Both the position numbers and the translations under genes were made by a program. Source: RCIO01 sp964629765 (GTDB lineage: Bacteria > Pseudomonadota > Alphaproteobacteria > Rhizobiales > Rhizobiaceae). From it: 19,412 bases of DNA. Each line of letters opens with the position of its first letter. Positions within the stretch are counted from its first letter, which is position 1. Location of the stretch: the NCBI GenBank assembly GCA_964629765.1, contig CAZVTK010000088.1:1-19412 (forward strand), read 5' to 3'. Below are positions 1-9,386 of this stretch, piece by piece. The notes below the pieces were generated by a model. That model made no database searches. It was not told the origin of the DNA and saw nothing but the letters and a program-made list of their open reading frames with translations.

Positions 1-536
1 GGCATCAGGTCGGGCGTCTCGCGGCAGGCGTAGCCGAACATGATGCCCTGGTCGCCTGCGCCCTCCTCGCCCTGCTTGTCGGCCGCGCTGTCGACGCCCT
101 GGCCGATATCGGGCGACTGGCCGTGCAGCAGCACGTCGATCTTGGCGGTCTTCCAGTGGAAGCCGGCCTGCTCGTAGCCGATGGCCTTGATGGCCTTGCG
201 GGCCGCGGACTTGAACTTGGACGGGTTGATGACCGGCGCGCCGGCCTTGTCGAGCAGGACCTCGCCGTCCCGGTCCTTCTTCAGCAGCGTATGCGGCACG
301 CGCACCTCGCCGGCGATGACGACGCGGTTGGTGGTGGCCAGCGTCTCGCAGGCGACGCGCACCTTCCACGGATCGGAAACCGCCACCTTGGCGTAGCGCT
401 TGGCATCCTCGGGCTTGACCTTGCGGACCTCGCGATAGACCAGATCGACGATCTCGTCGGAGATGCGGTCGCACACCTTGTCGGGGTGCCCCTCCGAAAC
501 CGATTCGCTGGTGAAGAGATAGTCTTTCCTGCTCAC
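1..536 (-). CDS. metK: S-adenosylmethionine synthase (N-terminal part; gene runs off the window)
   Basis: Makes S-adenosylmethionine from methionine and ATP in the cytoplasm. The first 178 residues are present and the C-terminus lies beyond base 1. Seen directly: the ATP-site motif ESVSEGHPDKVCDRISDEI at residues 11-29, with His17 and Asp19 matching the family's catalytic His and Mg-binding Asp, and the signature GAGDQGIMFGYA at 159-170. That signature lies about 40 residues later than in E. coli MetK, because of extra sequence around residues 35-55 and 85-115, typical of the alphaproteobacterial form. The GTG start at 536 is preceded by a GAGAGGGG ribosome binding site and gives the expected N-terminus (SRKDYLFTSESVSEGHPDK). 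No ATG start fits. It lies downstream of praR on the same strand, across a 188-bp leader holding a strong hairpin, so separate control is likely. Confidence 0.97.
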   Translation of the reverse strand, partial: MSRKDYLFTSESVSEGHPDKVCDRISDEIVDLVYREVRKVKPEDAKRYAKVAVSDPWKVRVACETLATTNRVVIAGEVRVPHTLLKKDRDGEVLLDKAGAPVINPSKFKSAARKAIKAIGYEQAGFHWKTAKIDVLLHGQSPDIGQGVDSAADKQGEEGAGDQGIMFGYACRETPDLM

Positions 537-540
537 GGGT

Positions 541-582
541 GTCCCCTCTCGAAAAGAACCGGCGGCAAGGAACTGCCGCCGG
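541..582 (-). promoter_or_regulatory. metK leader hairpin; candidate attenuator or RBS-sequestering pseudoknot
   Basis: On the minus strand a perfect 9-bp stem (CCGGCGGCA / TGCCGCCGG, bases 574-582 and 559-567) closes a 6-nt loop GTTCCT. The T-rich stretch TTCTTTTC follows directly, so it resembles an intrinsic terminator or attenuator. In addition, GUUCCUU (loop plus one stem base, 567-573) can pair over seven positions, two of them G-U, with AGGGGAC at 541-547, which is the metK ribosome binding site. Both readings would control metK after transcription starts. The hairpin and complementarity are visible in the sequence; any link to SAM is inference. Confidence 0.5.
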
Positions 583-594
583 AGCCGGGCCACC

Positions 595-623
595 TGTTAG
601 CGAAAGGGCCGCCGCCGCGTCAA
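595..623 (-). promoter_or_regulatory. possible metK promoter
   Basis: On the minus strand, ATTGAC (bases 619-624) fits the rhizobial sigma70 -35 consensus CTTGAC. It is followed after 18 nt by CTAACA (595-600), only a partial fit to CTATAT. It lies just upstream of the leader hairpin, about 60 nt before the metK start codon. The -35 is good and the -10 weak, so this is tentative. Confidence 0.3.
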
Positions 624-724
624 TCGCGCATCATGCCAGACCGGGGCGCAATCCGCGAAAAAAGATGCCCGCGCGAGCCCGGGAAACGAGAAAGCCGGAC
701 ATTCCGGGCGCGGCCGGCGCGCCT

Positions 725-1138
725 TCAGCCGTCGTCGTCGGCCAGCGTCCTGACGAGGTCGATGATCTTGCGCCGCACCTTCGGATCGGCGATCCGCACG
801 AAGGCGCGGTTGAGCTGGAGGCCTTCGGCGCTGCTGACGAAGTCGACGACGAAGTTCGCCGAGGCATCCTCGGCGAAACCGCCCGGAGGGGCGCCCTCCT
901 GCCCCGGCGCGTCCTCGAAGAAGAATGAGACCGGCACCGTGAGGGTGGACGCGATCGCCTGAAGCCGGCTGGCGCCGACCCGGTTCGAGCCCTTCTCGTA
1001 TTTCTGGATCTGCTGGAACGTGATGCCCAACAGCTCGCCCAGCTTTTCCTGGCTCATGCCGATCATGTTGCGGCGCAGCCTTATACGGCTGCCGACATGC
1101 ACGTCGATCGGGTTCGGCCTTTTCTTGTTTTCCGCCAT
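725..1138 (-). CDS. praR: Xre/Cro-family helix-turn-helix regulator, PraR type
   Basis: A 137-residue cytoplasmic DNA-binding regulator. The N-terminal Xre-type HTH covers about residues 12-70, with recognition region SQEKLGELLGITFQQIQKYE at 29-48 followed by KGSNRVGA. VPVSFFFEDAP at 68-78 marks the end of the domain. The rest is an acidic, low-complexity linker and a C-terminal helix (RKIIDLVRTLADDDG). The start at 1138 has AAGGGGG just upstream and gives the N-terminus MAENKKRPNPIDVHVGSRIR, familiar from rhizobial PraR; a longer frame upstream has no support. PraR in rhizobia controls attachment, biofilm and quorum-sensing genes, and its gene commonly neighbours metK. It may have its own promoter, overlapping the lnt stop codon. 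The targets in this organism are not visible, and the symbol is by resemblance. Confidence 0.85.
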   Translation of the reverse strand: MAENKKRPNPIDVHVGSRIRLRRNMIGMSQEKLGELLGITFQQIQKYEKGSNRVGASRLQAIASTLTVPVSFFFEDAPGQEGAPPGGFAEDASANFVVDFVSSAEGLQLNRAFVRIADPKVRRKIIDLVRTLADDDG

Positions 1139-1245
1139 CTCGCCCCCTTGAATGCCGGCCGGCCGCCCCCGACCGCCACGTCCGGACGGACACGGCCGCG
1201 GCAACCCCCTCCGCGCACGCCTCACATCCGGACAACCGGCAGTCT

Positions 1246-1275
1246 ACTATGAGTTTCTAATATACGCCCTGTCAA
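1246..1275 (-). promoter_or_regulatory. promoter for praR (and possibly metK)
   Basis: The minus strand carries a perfect -35, TTGACA (1270-1275), then an 18-nt spacer and CATAGT (1246-1251), a 4/6 match to TATAAT. The spacer is AT-rich in an otherwise GC-rich region. The -35 box overlaps the lnt stop codon (1272-1274). The predicted transcript would have a leader of roughly 100 nt before praR. Confidence 0.55.
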
Positions 1276-2912
1276 TTGAACCGACGCCGGCGCAGGCGGC
1301 CAGCCAGGGCCACCAGCGCCAGAAACACCACAAGACCCCAACCGTAGTGCGCGGGCCGCCCCGGCAGCAAGCCCGGCGCGGCCGCGAGGGCGATCCTCGC
1401 GTCCAGCACGCCCGTGGCGCCGAGCGCCAGCGCATCGACGATGCGGCCATGCGCGTCGACGACCGCGCTGATGCCGGTGTTGGCGGCGCGCAGCATCGGC
1501 CGCCCGGCCTCCACGGCACGGAGCTGGGCATGGCGCAGATGCTGGTAGGGGCCCGCCGAATCACCGAACCAGCCGTCATTGGTGACGTTGACGAGCAGGT
1601 CGGCGGAAACGCCCTCGGCGACGCCGGGGAAGATGACCTCGTAGCAGATGAAGGGCAGCGCGCTCACGCCGGGCGCCACCTCGACGGCCTGCCGCGTCGT
1701 GCCGGCCGTGAAACCGCCGGGCAGGTCGACCAGCTTGGTGATGCCGAAACGCGCGAGCAGGTCGGCGAACGGCACGAACTCGCCGAGCGGCACGAGGAAC
1801 ATCTTGTCGGACGCGCCGAAAATCTCGCCCGACGAATCGATGGCCACCACCGAATTGTAGAACCGCGCATCGGCGTCGGTCGGCGACTCGCCCTCCATGC
1901 GCACGGCGCCGGTCAGCAGCACCTGCCCGTCGGAGAGCATCTGGTCGACCGCCGCCAGCGCGTCGGGCCGCTGCTGGAAGAGGAACGGCACCGACGTTTC
2001 CGGCCAGACGATGACGTCCGGCCTGCCCTCGGCGCCGGGCGCGGCGGACATGTCCAGCAGCTTGCGGAAGATGCCGTCGCGCTTCTGCGGATCCCACTTG
2101 GCGCCCTGGTCGATGGCCGGCTGGACGAGGCGCACGGCCAGTTCCCGCGCGTCGCCCGGCGGTGCGAACGACAGGCGCACGAACCCGAAGCCGGCATGGA
2201 GCGCGACGAGCGCGGCCAGCAGCAGCATGGCGGGCACCCGCCCCCGGCGCGCGGCGAGCATCGCCGGCAGGCAGAAGGCGAAGACGGCGAGCGCGTTCAT
2301 GCCGACCATGCCGACGGCGGTGACCGACTGCATGAGCACCGGCACCGGCACTGCCGCATAGCCGACCGCGTTCCACGGGAAGCCGGTGAGCACATTGCCG
2401 CGCAGCCATTCCATGACCGCGAAGGCGGCGGCGAGCGCGGCGAGGCGGCCGAGCCCCTCGTTCCACAGCGGACGGGCGAGCGCGGCGGCGAGGCCGTAGA
2501 AGACGGCCAAGCCGGCCGGCAGGATCAGCACCGCGATGGGCAAGGCCCAGGCATAGCGCTCGATGTCGACCAGCATCGCATTGCCGACCCACCAGAGATT
2601 GGCGAGGAAATAGCCGAAGCCGAACCACCAGCCCACCGCGAAGAAGGCGCGCGCCTTGCCGAACCGGCGGCGGGCGGGGTCGCCGGCGGCGCCGTCCAGC
2701 AGAAGCACCAGCAGCGGAAAGGCAACGAAGGCGGCAGCGGGGAAATCGACGGGCGCCTGCGCGAGCGCGCCCGCCGCGCCGGCGACGAACGCCACCAGCG
2801 CGCGGCGCCAGCCCCACAGGAGGACGAGCCGCGCGGCGGCGGCCGCCAGCAGCGGCTCGCGCGGCTCCTGCCCTGCCATCGCGGTCGTCGCGGCGGATGG
2901 CGCCATCAGCAC
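1272..2912 (-). CDS. lnt: apolipoprotein N-acyltransferase
   Basis: Inner-membrane enzyme that adds the third acyl chain to the N-terminal cysteine of apolipoproteins, the last step of lipoprotein maturation. The N-terminal half (about residues 30-245) is a series of hydrophobic membrane segments. A periplasmic nitrilase-like domain fills about 258-510, and one hydrophobic segment follows at 523-538. The expected Glu-Lys-Cys triad is present: Glu305 in VWPETSVPF, Lys370 in SDKMFLVPLGEFVPF and Cys423 in FICYEVIFP, with accessory Glu378 and Glu425. It is 546 residues from the GTG at 2912. ATG at 2906 (544 aa) or 2879 (535 aa) are equally possible, since none has a clear ribosome binding site. 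It is separated from upstream corC by 321 bp containing a repeat, so its coupling to the cluster is uncertain. Confidence 0.95.
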   Translation of the reverse strand: MLMAPSAATTAMAGQEPREPLLAAAAARLVLLWGWRRALVAFVAGAAGALAQAPVDFPAAAFVAFPLLVLLLDGAAGDPARRRFGKARAFFAVGWWFGFGYFLANLWWVGNAMLVDIERYAWALPIAVLILPAGLAVFYGLAAALARPLWNEGLGRLAALAAAFAVMEWLRGNVLTGFPWNAVGYAAVPVPVLMQSVTAVGMVGMNALAVFAFCLPAMLAARRGRVPAMLLLAALVALHAGFGFVRLSFAPPGDARELAVRLVQPAIDQGAKWDPQKRDGIFRKLLDMSAAPGAEGRPDVIVWPETSVPFLFQQRPDALAAVDQMLSDGQVLLTGAVRMEGESPTDADARFYNSVVAIDSSGEIFGASDKMFLVPLGEFVPFADLLARFGITKLVDLPGGFTAGTTRQAVEVAPGVSALPFICYEVIFPGVAEGVSADLLVNVTNDGWFGDSAGPYQHLRHAQLRAVEAGRPMLRAANTGISAVVDAHGRIVDALALGATGVLDARIALAAAPGLLPGRPAHYGWGLVVFLALVALAGRLRRRRFN

Positions 2913-3022
2913 GGCCCATTGGAACGAATCACGTCCCGAGTTCTATCAGCGGCGACCCGGCGTTCCAACGGCCGGCGCCGCCGCAGCAGGGCCCTGAACC
3001 CGGATTAGCAATCACACCAACC

Positions 3023-3192
3023 ACCCCCACTCCGTCCGCTTCGCGGCCACCTCTCCCCCTGCCAGGGGGAGAGGAAGGAGCCCTGCATCACGGCCGGCGC
3101 TTCCTCTCCCCCGTCGAACGGGGGGTCCGAAGGACGGTCGAGACAAGCGGCTCGCCCCGGAAGGGTGGCCGCGAAGCGGACGGAGTGGGGGT
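3023..3192. repeat. nested palindromic intergenic element (MITE/REP-like)
   Basis: A 170-bp element bounded by a perfect 29-bp inverted repeat, 3023-3051 against 3164-3192 (outer end ACCCCCACTCC, matched by GGAGTGGGGGT). Further perfect stems lie inside. CTCTCCCCCT (3051-3060) pairs with AGGGGGAGAG (3064-3073). The same G-rich arm, 3065-3077, pairs alternatively over 13 bp with 3100-3112. CCCCCGT (3108-3114) pairs with ACGGGGG (3118-3124). No open frame fits a transposase. Such C-rich palindromes recur between genes in Mesorhizobium-like genomes. In RNA it would fold into a very stable structure in either direction. Confidence 0.8.
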
Positions 3193-3204
3193 CGACAGCA
3201 TCTC

Positions 3205-3220
3205 GTTAATCCGGATTAAC
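3205..3220. repeat. perfect 16-bp palindrome upstream of lnt
   Basis: GTTAATCCGGATTAAC is its own reverse complement. It lies 13 bp beyond the corC stop codon and next to the nested repeat. Its right half and following bases (3211-3226) match 3000-3015, on the other side of the repeat, at 13 of 16 positions. It could be an operator or part of the repeat's insertion footprint. Confidence 0.5.
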
Positions 3221-3233
3221 AGCCACCACAGGT

Positions 3234-4319
3234 TCAGCCGGCGCCGGCCTCGGCCGCGGGCAGCGGCTTGGCGGGGCGGCGGCGGCGCTCCCCGGCGCGC
3301 ACGATGCGCACCCGCTTGACCCGGCGCGGATCCGCGTCGAGCACATGGAACTCGAAACCCGGTATGGCCTGCACCACCTCGCCGCGCGCGGGCACGCGGC
3401 CGAGCGCGTTGAAGATCATGCCGCCGATCGTGTCGACGTCCTCCTCGTGCTCGCCGGCCTTGAACGCCTCGCCGATCATTTCGGCGACCTCGGAAATCTC
3501 GGCCTTGCCGTCGACCAGCCAGACGCCCTCGCCGGACTGCACCACCATCGGCTCGTCCTCGTCGTGCTCGTCCTCGATGTCGCCGACGACCACCTCGACC
3601 AGATCTTCAAGAGAAACGAGGCCGTCGGTGCCGCCATATTCGTCGATGACGAGCGCCATCTGGATGCGCGCGGCCTGCATGCGCGCCATCAGGTCGGAGG
3701 CGAGCATGGACGGCGGCACGAACAAAGTCGGCCGCATGAGCGACAGCTCGCCGATGGGGCGGCCGAGGTCGACCTTGCCGAGGTCGAGCGGGCCGGCCGC
3801 CTCGGCCGGCGGGGCGTCCGCGGCCGCGCCCTTGCGGCCGCGCGCCTTGCGCTGCCGCGCGGCGCGGGTCACGTAGCCCAGCACGTCGCGGATGTGGACG
3901 AAGCCGCGCGGGTCGTCCAGCGTCTCGGCATAGACGGGCATGCGCGAATGGCCGGTCTTCTCGAAGGCGACGATCAGTTCGCCCAGCGTGGTCGCGATGT
4001 CGACGCCGTGGACCTCGGAGCGCGGCACCATCACGTCCTCGACGCTCACCTCGCGCAGGCGCAAAATGTTCTTCAGCATCGCCCGCTCGCCGGGCGAGAA
4101 CTCGGCATGCTCGGCGGTTTCGAGCAGCGCGTCGTTCAGGTCCTCGCGCAGCGACGAGCCGTTGCGCGGGCGGAACAGGCCGCCCAGTCTGTGGAGGAAG
4201 CCCGGCCCGTGATGGGCGGGCATGGATCGCGGACTTGGTCCGTCTGCGGTTTCGCCGCCGCCGGACAGGTCGGCCGGGGCGTCGGGGGTGCCCGTTGCGG
4301 GCAGAGGTTTGTCGTTCAT
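3234..4319 (-). CDS. corC: CBS-domain hemolysin/CorC-family protein
   Basis: A 361-residue soluble protein of the CorC/YbeX/TlyC type. Proteins of this family are linked to magnesium and cobalt efflux or ion homeostasis and, in E. coli, to ribosome function beside YbeY. Seen: a low-complexity N-terminus (1-55), a CBS pair at about 92-250 (VSVEDVMVPRSEV at 91-103; VIDEYGGTDGLVSLEDLVE at 224-242), and a C-terminal CorC_HlyC domain at about 262-342. There is no DUF21 membrane domain. An Ala/Arg-rich insertion at about 153-178 splits the first CBS region. Start: ATG at 4319 gives MNDKPLPATG, but no ribosome binding site precedes it. An in-frame TTG at 4337 has GAAGGG at suitable distance, so six more residues are possible. 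It lies 30 bp after ybeY, surely co-transcribed. Confidence 0.92.
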   Translation of the reverse strand: MNDKPLPATGTPDAPADLSGGGETADGPSPRSMPAHHGPGFLHRLGGLFRPRNGSSLREDLNDALLETAEHAEFSPGERAMLKNILRLREVSVEDVMVPRSEVHGVDIATTLGELIVAFEKTGHSRMPVYAETLDDPRGFVHIRDVLGYVTRAARQRKARGRKGAAADAPPAEAAGPLDLGKVDLGRPIGELSLMRPTLFVPPSMLASDLMARMQAARIQMALVIDEYGGTDGLVSLEDLVEVVVGDIEDEHDEDEPMVVQSGEGVWLVDGKAEISEVAEMIGEAFKAGEHEEDVDTIGGMIFNALGRVPARGEVVQAIPGFEFHVLDADPRRVKRVRIVRAGERRRRPAKPLPAAEAGAG

Positions 4320-4349
4320 CGCCGTTCGGTTGATCAAAGAACCCTTCAA

Positions 4350-4816
4350 TTAGGCGTAGGGATCGGGAATGGCAAGGCGCGCGAGGATTCGCCGCTCGGC
4401 ATCCTCCATGATCTCGGCCTCGCCGTCGTCCTCATGGTCGTGGCCGAGAAGGTGCAGCATGCCGTGCACGACCATGTGCGACAGATGGTGCGCGAGAGGT
4501 TTTCTCTCCTCCGCCGCCTCGCGCTCCACCGTCTCGTGGGCGATCGCGATATCCCCCAGCATCGGCGGCAGCCTGTCGCCGGGCCTCACCGGAAAGGCGG
4601 GGAAAGAGAGCACGTTGGTCGGCTTGTCCTTGCCGCGCCAGTCGCGGTTGAGCGTCTGCATGCGCGCGTCGTCGGTGAACAGCAGCGACAGCTCGCACTC
4701 GTCCTGTGCATCGAGCCCCAGCTCGGCCGCGACGGCCGCGACCGCGCGTTCGGCAAGCGCGCGCAACTCGTCCTCCGGCGGCCAGCCGGGCGACTCGATG
4801 GAAAGATCGAGGGCGA

Positions 4817-4820
<4 letters not shown>
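4350..4820 (-). CDS. ybeY: endoribonuclease YbeY (rRNA maturation factor)
   Basis: Zinc-dependent single-strand endoribonuclease involved in 16S rRNA 3'-end maturation and ribosome quality control. The 156-residue length is normal for the family. The signature HGMLHLLGHDH is complete, with zinc ligands His119, His123 and His129 in the H-x3-H-x5-H pattern. The conserved upstream block LNRDWRGKDKPTNVLSFP (57-74) carries Arg59, the functional arginine of the family. The GTG start at 4820 overlaps the phoH stop codon by 4 bp (GTGA), which suggests translational coupling. Its position between phoH/ybeZ and corC/ybeX is conserved across Proteobacteria. Confidence 0.97.
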
Positions 4821-5893
<1,073 letters not shown>

Positions 5894-5916
5894 GCCCCGA
5901 TATAAGGCCCTGAACG

Positions 5917-7305
<1,389 letters not shown>

Positions 7306-7335
7306 CGCGCCCCAATAGCGGGTTTGGGCGGGGAT

Positions 7336-8163
7336 TTACAGGGTCTTTGCGCGGCCGCGCCGCCGCCTTGTCTTCGCCGGCTCGCGCAGCGATTCGTAGA
7401 ACATGGCCTGCACGCCGCTCTCGACCGCGCGGGCAACCTCCTTGCGGTTGACACCCTTGCGGTATTCGACCGGCTCGCCGAACTTCAGCTCCACGTCGAC
7501 CGCGCCTTCGCTCAGGAGCTGGACGATGTGCGGCAGCAAGGCGCGGTCGCCGATCCAGCTCGTATGGGTGCGGTGCTGGCGGTTGGACGGCATGCCGTGG
7601 AAGCGCGTGTAGGCGATCGAGACCGGCTGGATCATGACGCGGTCCGTCGCGCCCTCGTCCACGGCCATCGACGCCGCGCCGAACAGGGTCGACTTGAACG
7701 GGATCAGGATGTTGCCGTCGCCGGTGCTGCCTTCGGCGAAGAGGAACATCGGATCGCCGGCCTTGAGCCGCAGCGAGATCTCGCTCGCCTGGGCGGCGGA
7801 TTTGCGCCGCCGCTCGCGGTCGACGAAGACCGTGTTCTGGAGGCGCGACAGCGGACCGATGATCGGCCAGCCCTTGACCTCCTGCTTGGCGATGAAGTTC
7901 ACCTCGGCGACCGAGCCGATCACCATGATGTCGGTCCACGAGACATGGTTGCCGGCGAGGAAAAGCGGCCGGTCGGCCGACATCGCGCCGCCGATATGGA
8001 CACGGAAATCGAGCATCCAGACGATGAAGCGGTGCCACAGGCGCGGCAGCGTGCGGCGGTTGCCGATGCCGGTGGCGAGCACGAATAGCTGGCCCAGCGC
8101 CAGGAGCGGCGTCAGGAGCGCGAACAGGGCGAGCATGAAGACGGTGCGCGGCCAGCCGAACAA
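7336..8163 (-). CDS. plsC: 1-acyl-sn-glycerol-3-phosphate acyltransferase family protein
   Basis: Membrane-associated acyltransferase that probably makes phosphatidic acid from lysophosphatidic acid. The related ornithine-lipid enzyme OlsA belongs to the same family and cannot be excluded. A hydrophobic N-terminal segment (about residues 7-30) is followed by the PlsC domain: H-x4-D motif NHVSWTD at 72-78 (His73, Asp78) and FAEGSTGDG at 142-150 (Glu144), then a basic tail. No ATG or GTG lies in frame upstream of the membrane segment. TTG at 8163 is preceded by GGGAG at 6-nt spacing and gives 275 residues, a normal length, so I chose it. The first in-frame ATG would cut into the membrane segment. 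The frame stays open upstream through rimI, but that part is a shadow. Confidence 0.9.
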   Translation of the reverse strand: MFGWPRTVFMLALFALLTPLLALGQLFVLATGIGNRRTLPRLWHRFIVWMLDFRVHIGGAMSADRPLFLAGNHVSWTDIMVIGSVAEVNFIAKQEVKGWPIIGPLSRLQNTVFVDRERRRKSAAQASEISLRLKAGDPMFLFAEGSTGDGNILIPFKSTLFGAASMAVDEGATDRVMIQPVSIAYTRFHGMPSNRQHRTHTSWIGDRALLPHIVQLLSEGAVDVELKFGEPVEYRKGVNRKEVARAVESGVQAMFYESLREPAKTRRRRGRAKTL

Positions 8164-8210
8164 ACGTTTCTCCCAAAGACCGGACCAGGGGCCGAAAAAG
8201 TCGGCGAGCG

Positions 8211-8696
8211 CTAGCGAAGATCGCGGCGCATGACAAGCGCGCCGGTCCTTGCACCCGACTTGCCCTGGTAATAGCCCTCGCGGCGGCCGACATCGCGAAA
8301 ACCGAGCCTGCGGTAGAGCGCGAGCGCCGGTGCGTTCGTCTCGTCCACCTCGAGGAACAGCGCCTCGGCGCGCTGGGCGTGCAGGGTGCGCAGCACCGCG
8401 TCCATCAGCCCGCGCCCGAGGCCGCGCCGGCGCGCGGCGCGGGCGACCGCCACCGTCAGGATCTCGGCCTCGCCCGCCGCGAGCCGGGCGAGCACGAACC
8501 CGTCGGGCGCCCTGGCGCCCGGCGCCAACGCCTTGAAGCCGAAATTCACCGGCTGGGCGAGCAGCACCTCGAATTCCTGCGCCGACCACGGCCGGGAAAA
8601 ATCCTCGACATGGAGCCGGGCGAGCGCGGCCGCGTCGCGCGGCGACAGCGGCACCACGGCATGCGGCGCCGGTTTTCGCGTGAAGGGCAGCTTCAC
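8211..8696 (-). CDS. rimI: ribosomal protein bS18-alanine N-acetyltransferase type GNAT
   Basis: GNAT-fold acetyltransferase of the RimI family, which acetylates the N-terminus of ribosomal protein bS18 in E. coli. The 161 residues have the acetyl-CoA loop RRGLGRGLM at 90-98 and the RimI-like block FLEVDETNAPALALYRRLGF at 114-133, followed by the tyrosine-containing EGYYQGKSG. The GTG start at 8696 has the strong ribosome binding site GGAGGGA, which overlaps the 3' end of tsaB; only 3 bp separate the genes. The tsaB-rimI pairing is common in bacteria and supports the name, though the true substrate here is inferred. Confidence 0.9.
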   Translation of the reverse strand: MKLPFTRKPAPHAVVPLSPRDAAALARLHVEDFSRPWSAQEFEVLLAQPVNFGFKALAPGARAPDGFVLARLAAGEAEILTVAVARAARRRGLGRGLMDAVLRTLHAQRAEALFLEVDETNAPALALYRRLGFRDVGRREGYYQGKSGARTGALVMRRDLR

Positions 8697-8699
8697 GAA

Positions 8700-9377
8700 C
8701 TATCCCTCCCGGTGCGGCAGGACGAAGCCCGCCTGCGGTTTCGCGTCGGGCGCGCGCAGATAGAGCGGCGCGGGACGCCCGCCGGAAAAACCCTGCCGGA
8801 TAGCAAGCCGCGCGTAAGCCGCGATGTCGGCCGTGGCGGCGGTCGAGGCGACGTCGAAGTCGCGGCCCGCGGCCTGCGCGACCAGCGGCGCGGCGCTGCC
8901 GGCGAGCACGGGATCGTCCAGCCGCATGGCAAGGGCGGTCGCGTCGGGAAGCGCGGTCACCGCCGGTTCGGACAGCAGCTTGCCGTCCGCGCCCCAGGCC
9001 GCGATGTAGAGCTCGTCGCGCCGCGCGTCGATGGCGACGAGCACCGGCCGGCCGGGGAAACGCTGGCGCGTCTCGTCGCCGATGGCGTCGAGCGTGCCGA
9101 CGCCCGCGGAGGGGATTTTCAGCGTCAGCGCCAGCCCGCGCGCGGCCGACACGCCGACGCGTATGCCGGTGAAGGAGCCGGGACCGACGGCGACGGCAAT
9201 GGCGGTCAGGTCGCGATAGACCGCGCCGGCGGCCTCGAGCGCCTGCGCGATCACGTCCATAAGCTGCTCGGCATGGCCGGTGCCGATGTCGCGCACGCAG
9301 CGGCCCAACTCGCGGCCGGCGTCGGATAAGGCGGCGGCGCAGAGGTTTGCGCAGGTGTCGATGGTCAGCAGGCACAT
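8700..9377 (-). CDS. tsaB: tRNA threonylcarbamoyladenosine biosynthesis protein TsaB
   Basis: Non-catalytic partner of TsaD in the complex that makes t6A at position 37 of ANN-decoding tRNAs. The 225-residue ASKHA-fold protein has the N-terminal MCLLTIDTCANLCAAAL strand pair and the diagnostic GPGSFTGIRVG at 65-75. The C-terminal part is shorter and more variable, as usual for TsaB compared with TsaD. ATG at 9377 lacks a clear ribosome binding site. It lies 9 bp after the upstream acetyltransferase gene and 3 bp before rimI. Together with miaB, it makes the cluster rich in position-37 tRNA modification. Confidence 0.94.
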   Translation of the reverse strand: MCLLTIDTCANLCAAALSDAGRELGRCVRDIGTGHAEQLMDVIAQALEAAGAVYRDLTAIAVAVGPGSFTGIRVGVSAARGLALTLKIPSAGVGTLDAIGDETRQRFPGRPVLVAIDARRDELYIAAWGADGKLLSEPAVTALPDATALAMRLDDPVLAGSAAPLVAQAAGRDFDVASTAATADIAAYARLAIRQGFSGGRPAPLYLRAPDAKPQAGFVLPHREG

Positions 9378-9386
9378 GGGGGCGGC

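Larger units (their letters stand above)
2913..3233. other. non-coding gap between corC and lnt
   Basis: This is the only gene-free stretch over 300 bp. Most of it is the nested inverted repeat at 3023-3192, plus a 16-bp palindrome at 3205-3220. The left 110 bp (2913-3022) is the region immediately upstream of lnt, and I see no convincing promoter or ribosome binding site there. No reading frame in the gap looks like a protein. Confidence 0.7.

Noticed and set aside
537..724. SAM-II, SAH or speF-type riboswitch before metK
   Set aside because: I could not match the conserved cores of these Rfam classes by eye; only the simple hairpin with RBS complementarity remains, reported as a lead.
1152..3008. 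A 618-codon open frame on the plus strand opposite lnt
   Set aside because: Antisense shadow of lnt, with arginine- and histidine-rich low-complexity sequence; no family features.
3023..3192. CRISPR or insertion-sequence remnant in the corC-lnt gap
   Set aside because: No regularly spaced direct repeats and no transposase-like frame; the structure is inverted repeats only.
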